DNA of 64,000 bases, from NCBI GenBank assembly GCA_029555965.1, contig JAKQHY010000035.1, positions 1 through 64,000 on the forward strand. The letters run 5' to 3'. How positions within the stretch are numbered: the first letter of the stretch is position 1; the number at the start of each line of letters is the position of its first letter. The stretch is from Chloroflexota bacterium. Lineage in GTDB: Bacteria; Chloroflexota; Anaerolineae; B4-G1; SLSP01. The notes beneath the pieces were generated by a model. It did not search any database. It saw only the letters and a program-made list of their open reading frames with translations, and was not told the origin of the DNA. The position numbers were made by a program, and so were the translations under genes. Of the stretch, positions 63,329-64,000 are shown piece by piece.

Positions 63329-64000
63329 TTAACGAATAATCTCGTCCGCCTGCGCCAAAATACTTTCGGGTACGGCCAATCCCATGGCCAGCGCCGCTTT
63401 ATAGTTGATCTGCACGAAAAGGTCCGCCGAGACGACCGGAATGGTGCCGGCTGGCGTTCCCTTAAAAATCTTGTCAGCCAGGGGAGCGGCCTGCTTACCC
63501 GCGTCATACGATTTGACGTTCACCCCAAAAATGGATTCATAACCTTCCACAGACATAAAAGCGCCGCCGATGGGCACCCCCTGTTCATGGGCGAATCTGC
63601 CGATCACGACAAAATTTTCCGGCGTCACAGTGAGCGGTTCCACGAGAAAAAAGATCGCGTCCATCCCCACGTCATCCTGCTGCGCGCGCGATTGCAATTC
63701 CGCCTCAAGTTCTGCCGCATTCGCGGCAGGGAACTCGATCAAAGTCACCCCGGCAGCCGCTGCCACCGGGTATAGGACATCGAGTTGTGGTTGCACAATG
63801 GGATAATCCCGCTGATAGGGAACCCATAGGCGTTTGGCCTCGGGGAGGATCTCTTGCAGAATCTCAAACCGCTTGACCGCGATGTCCGGGCCGGGATAAC
63901 GCACACCGGTGACGTTGCCGCCGGGTTCACGCACACTGTCAACCAGGCCCATGCCCTCGATCAGGGCAAAGCTAAACACTACCGGGATGTCGGTCCCCTG
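63329..64000 (-). CDS. ABC_sub_bind-type binding protein, C-terminal part; 5' end outside window
   Basis: The last 223 residues of a PF04392-family binding protein; the frame runs open through the right edge. Family marks are I-P-V-V-F-S, P-G-G-N-V-T-G-V, R-F-E-I-L-Q-E-I-L-P, then G-V-P-I-G-G-A-F and the late Y-D-A-G-K-Q-A. About 100 N-terminal residues, including any signal peptide, are missing from view. The family binds small ligands for ABC transporters, but here the next gene (27-base gap) is the dCache receptor, so it may supply ligand to that receptor. It mirrors the lipoprotein of the same family near the other end of the string. Confidence 0.85.
   Translation of the reverse strand, partial: QGTDIPVVFSFALIEGMGLVDSVREPGGNVTGVRYPGPDIAVKRFEILQEILPEAKRLWVPYQRDYPIVQPQLDVLYPVAAAAGVTLIEFPAANAAELEAELQSRAQQDDVGMDAIFFLVEPLTVTPENFVVIGRFAHEQGVPIGGAFMSVEGYESIFGVNVKSYDAGKQAAPLADKIFKGTPAGTIPVVSADLFVQINYKAALAMGLAVPESILAQADEIIR

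Overview
The window looks like a chromosomal contig from a member of the Chloroflexota, most likely the Anaerolineae/Caldilineae side. This is inferred from content, not from a marker gene: long GAF-array sensors, a very large DUF11-repeat surface protein ending in a Tyr-Leu-Pro-Leu-Val type C-terminus, a VanW protein, a LysM/M23 peptidase, a protein disulfide oxidoreductase paired with a thioredoxin reductase, and a 7-iron type ferredoxin. Ribosome binding sites are mostly good (AGGAGG-like). The clearest promoters share one geometry: TTGnnn, 16 bases, then TAnaaT. I see no rRNA, tRNA, CRISPR array, prophage or insertion sequence.

Left part (1-11.6 kb): the C-terminus of a CotH/lamin-tail secreted protein, a zinc-ribbon protein, an A+T-richer lipoprotein, a PNPOx-fold flavoprotein, an M20 dipeptidase, an SRAP (YedK/HMCES) DNA-protein crosslink repair protein, a LysM-M23 peptidase and a small membrane protein. 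Then comes a rightward thiol-redox cluster (two-CxxC disulfide oxidoreductase, thioredoxin reductase, DUF2892 membrane protein, cupin, OsmC) with its own promoter and terminator.

Middle part (11.6-33.2 kb): the 1873-residue DUF11 protein, a TPR protein, a degenerate metallo-beta-lactamase fold protein, a Lon-family protease, the DNA clamp DnaN, an O-antigen-ligase-like membrane protein, an unrecognised two-helix membrane protein, VanW and ROK proteins, an X-family DNA polymerase with a PHP domain that lacks one catalytic aspartate, a CehA-like PHP hydrolase and a ferredoxin. Gaps here carry unusual short tandem repeats with 9-base or 7-base period, often mirrored into long hairpins.

Right part (33.2 kb to the right edge): one leftward gene string of at least 30.7 kb with overlaps or gaps of at most 27 bases. 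Reading in transcription order: an ABC_sub_bind-type binding protein (cut by the edge); a dCache-HAMP-GAF protein; a LacI-type binding domain fused to GAFs; two six-helix-membrane-GAF proteins; a second LacI-GAF protein with two PAS domains; three more membrane-GAF proteins; an ABC_sub_bind lipoprotein; a TM-HAMP multi-GAF protein; and finally one 2374-residue hybrid histidine kinase with PAS, about ten GAF domains, HisKA, HATPase and two receiver domains. Nine sensor proteins have no kinase, cyclase or DNA-binding output. All nine end in the same short tail, which looks like the first helix and strand of a GAF domain. I read this as a multi-input sensory array that feeds one kinase, and I regard it as the best candidate for an undescribed system here. 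The architecture is seen in the sequence; the shared function is inference.
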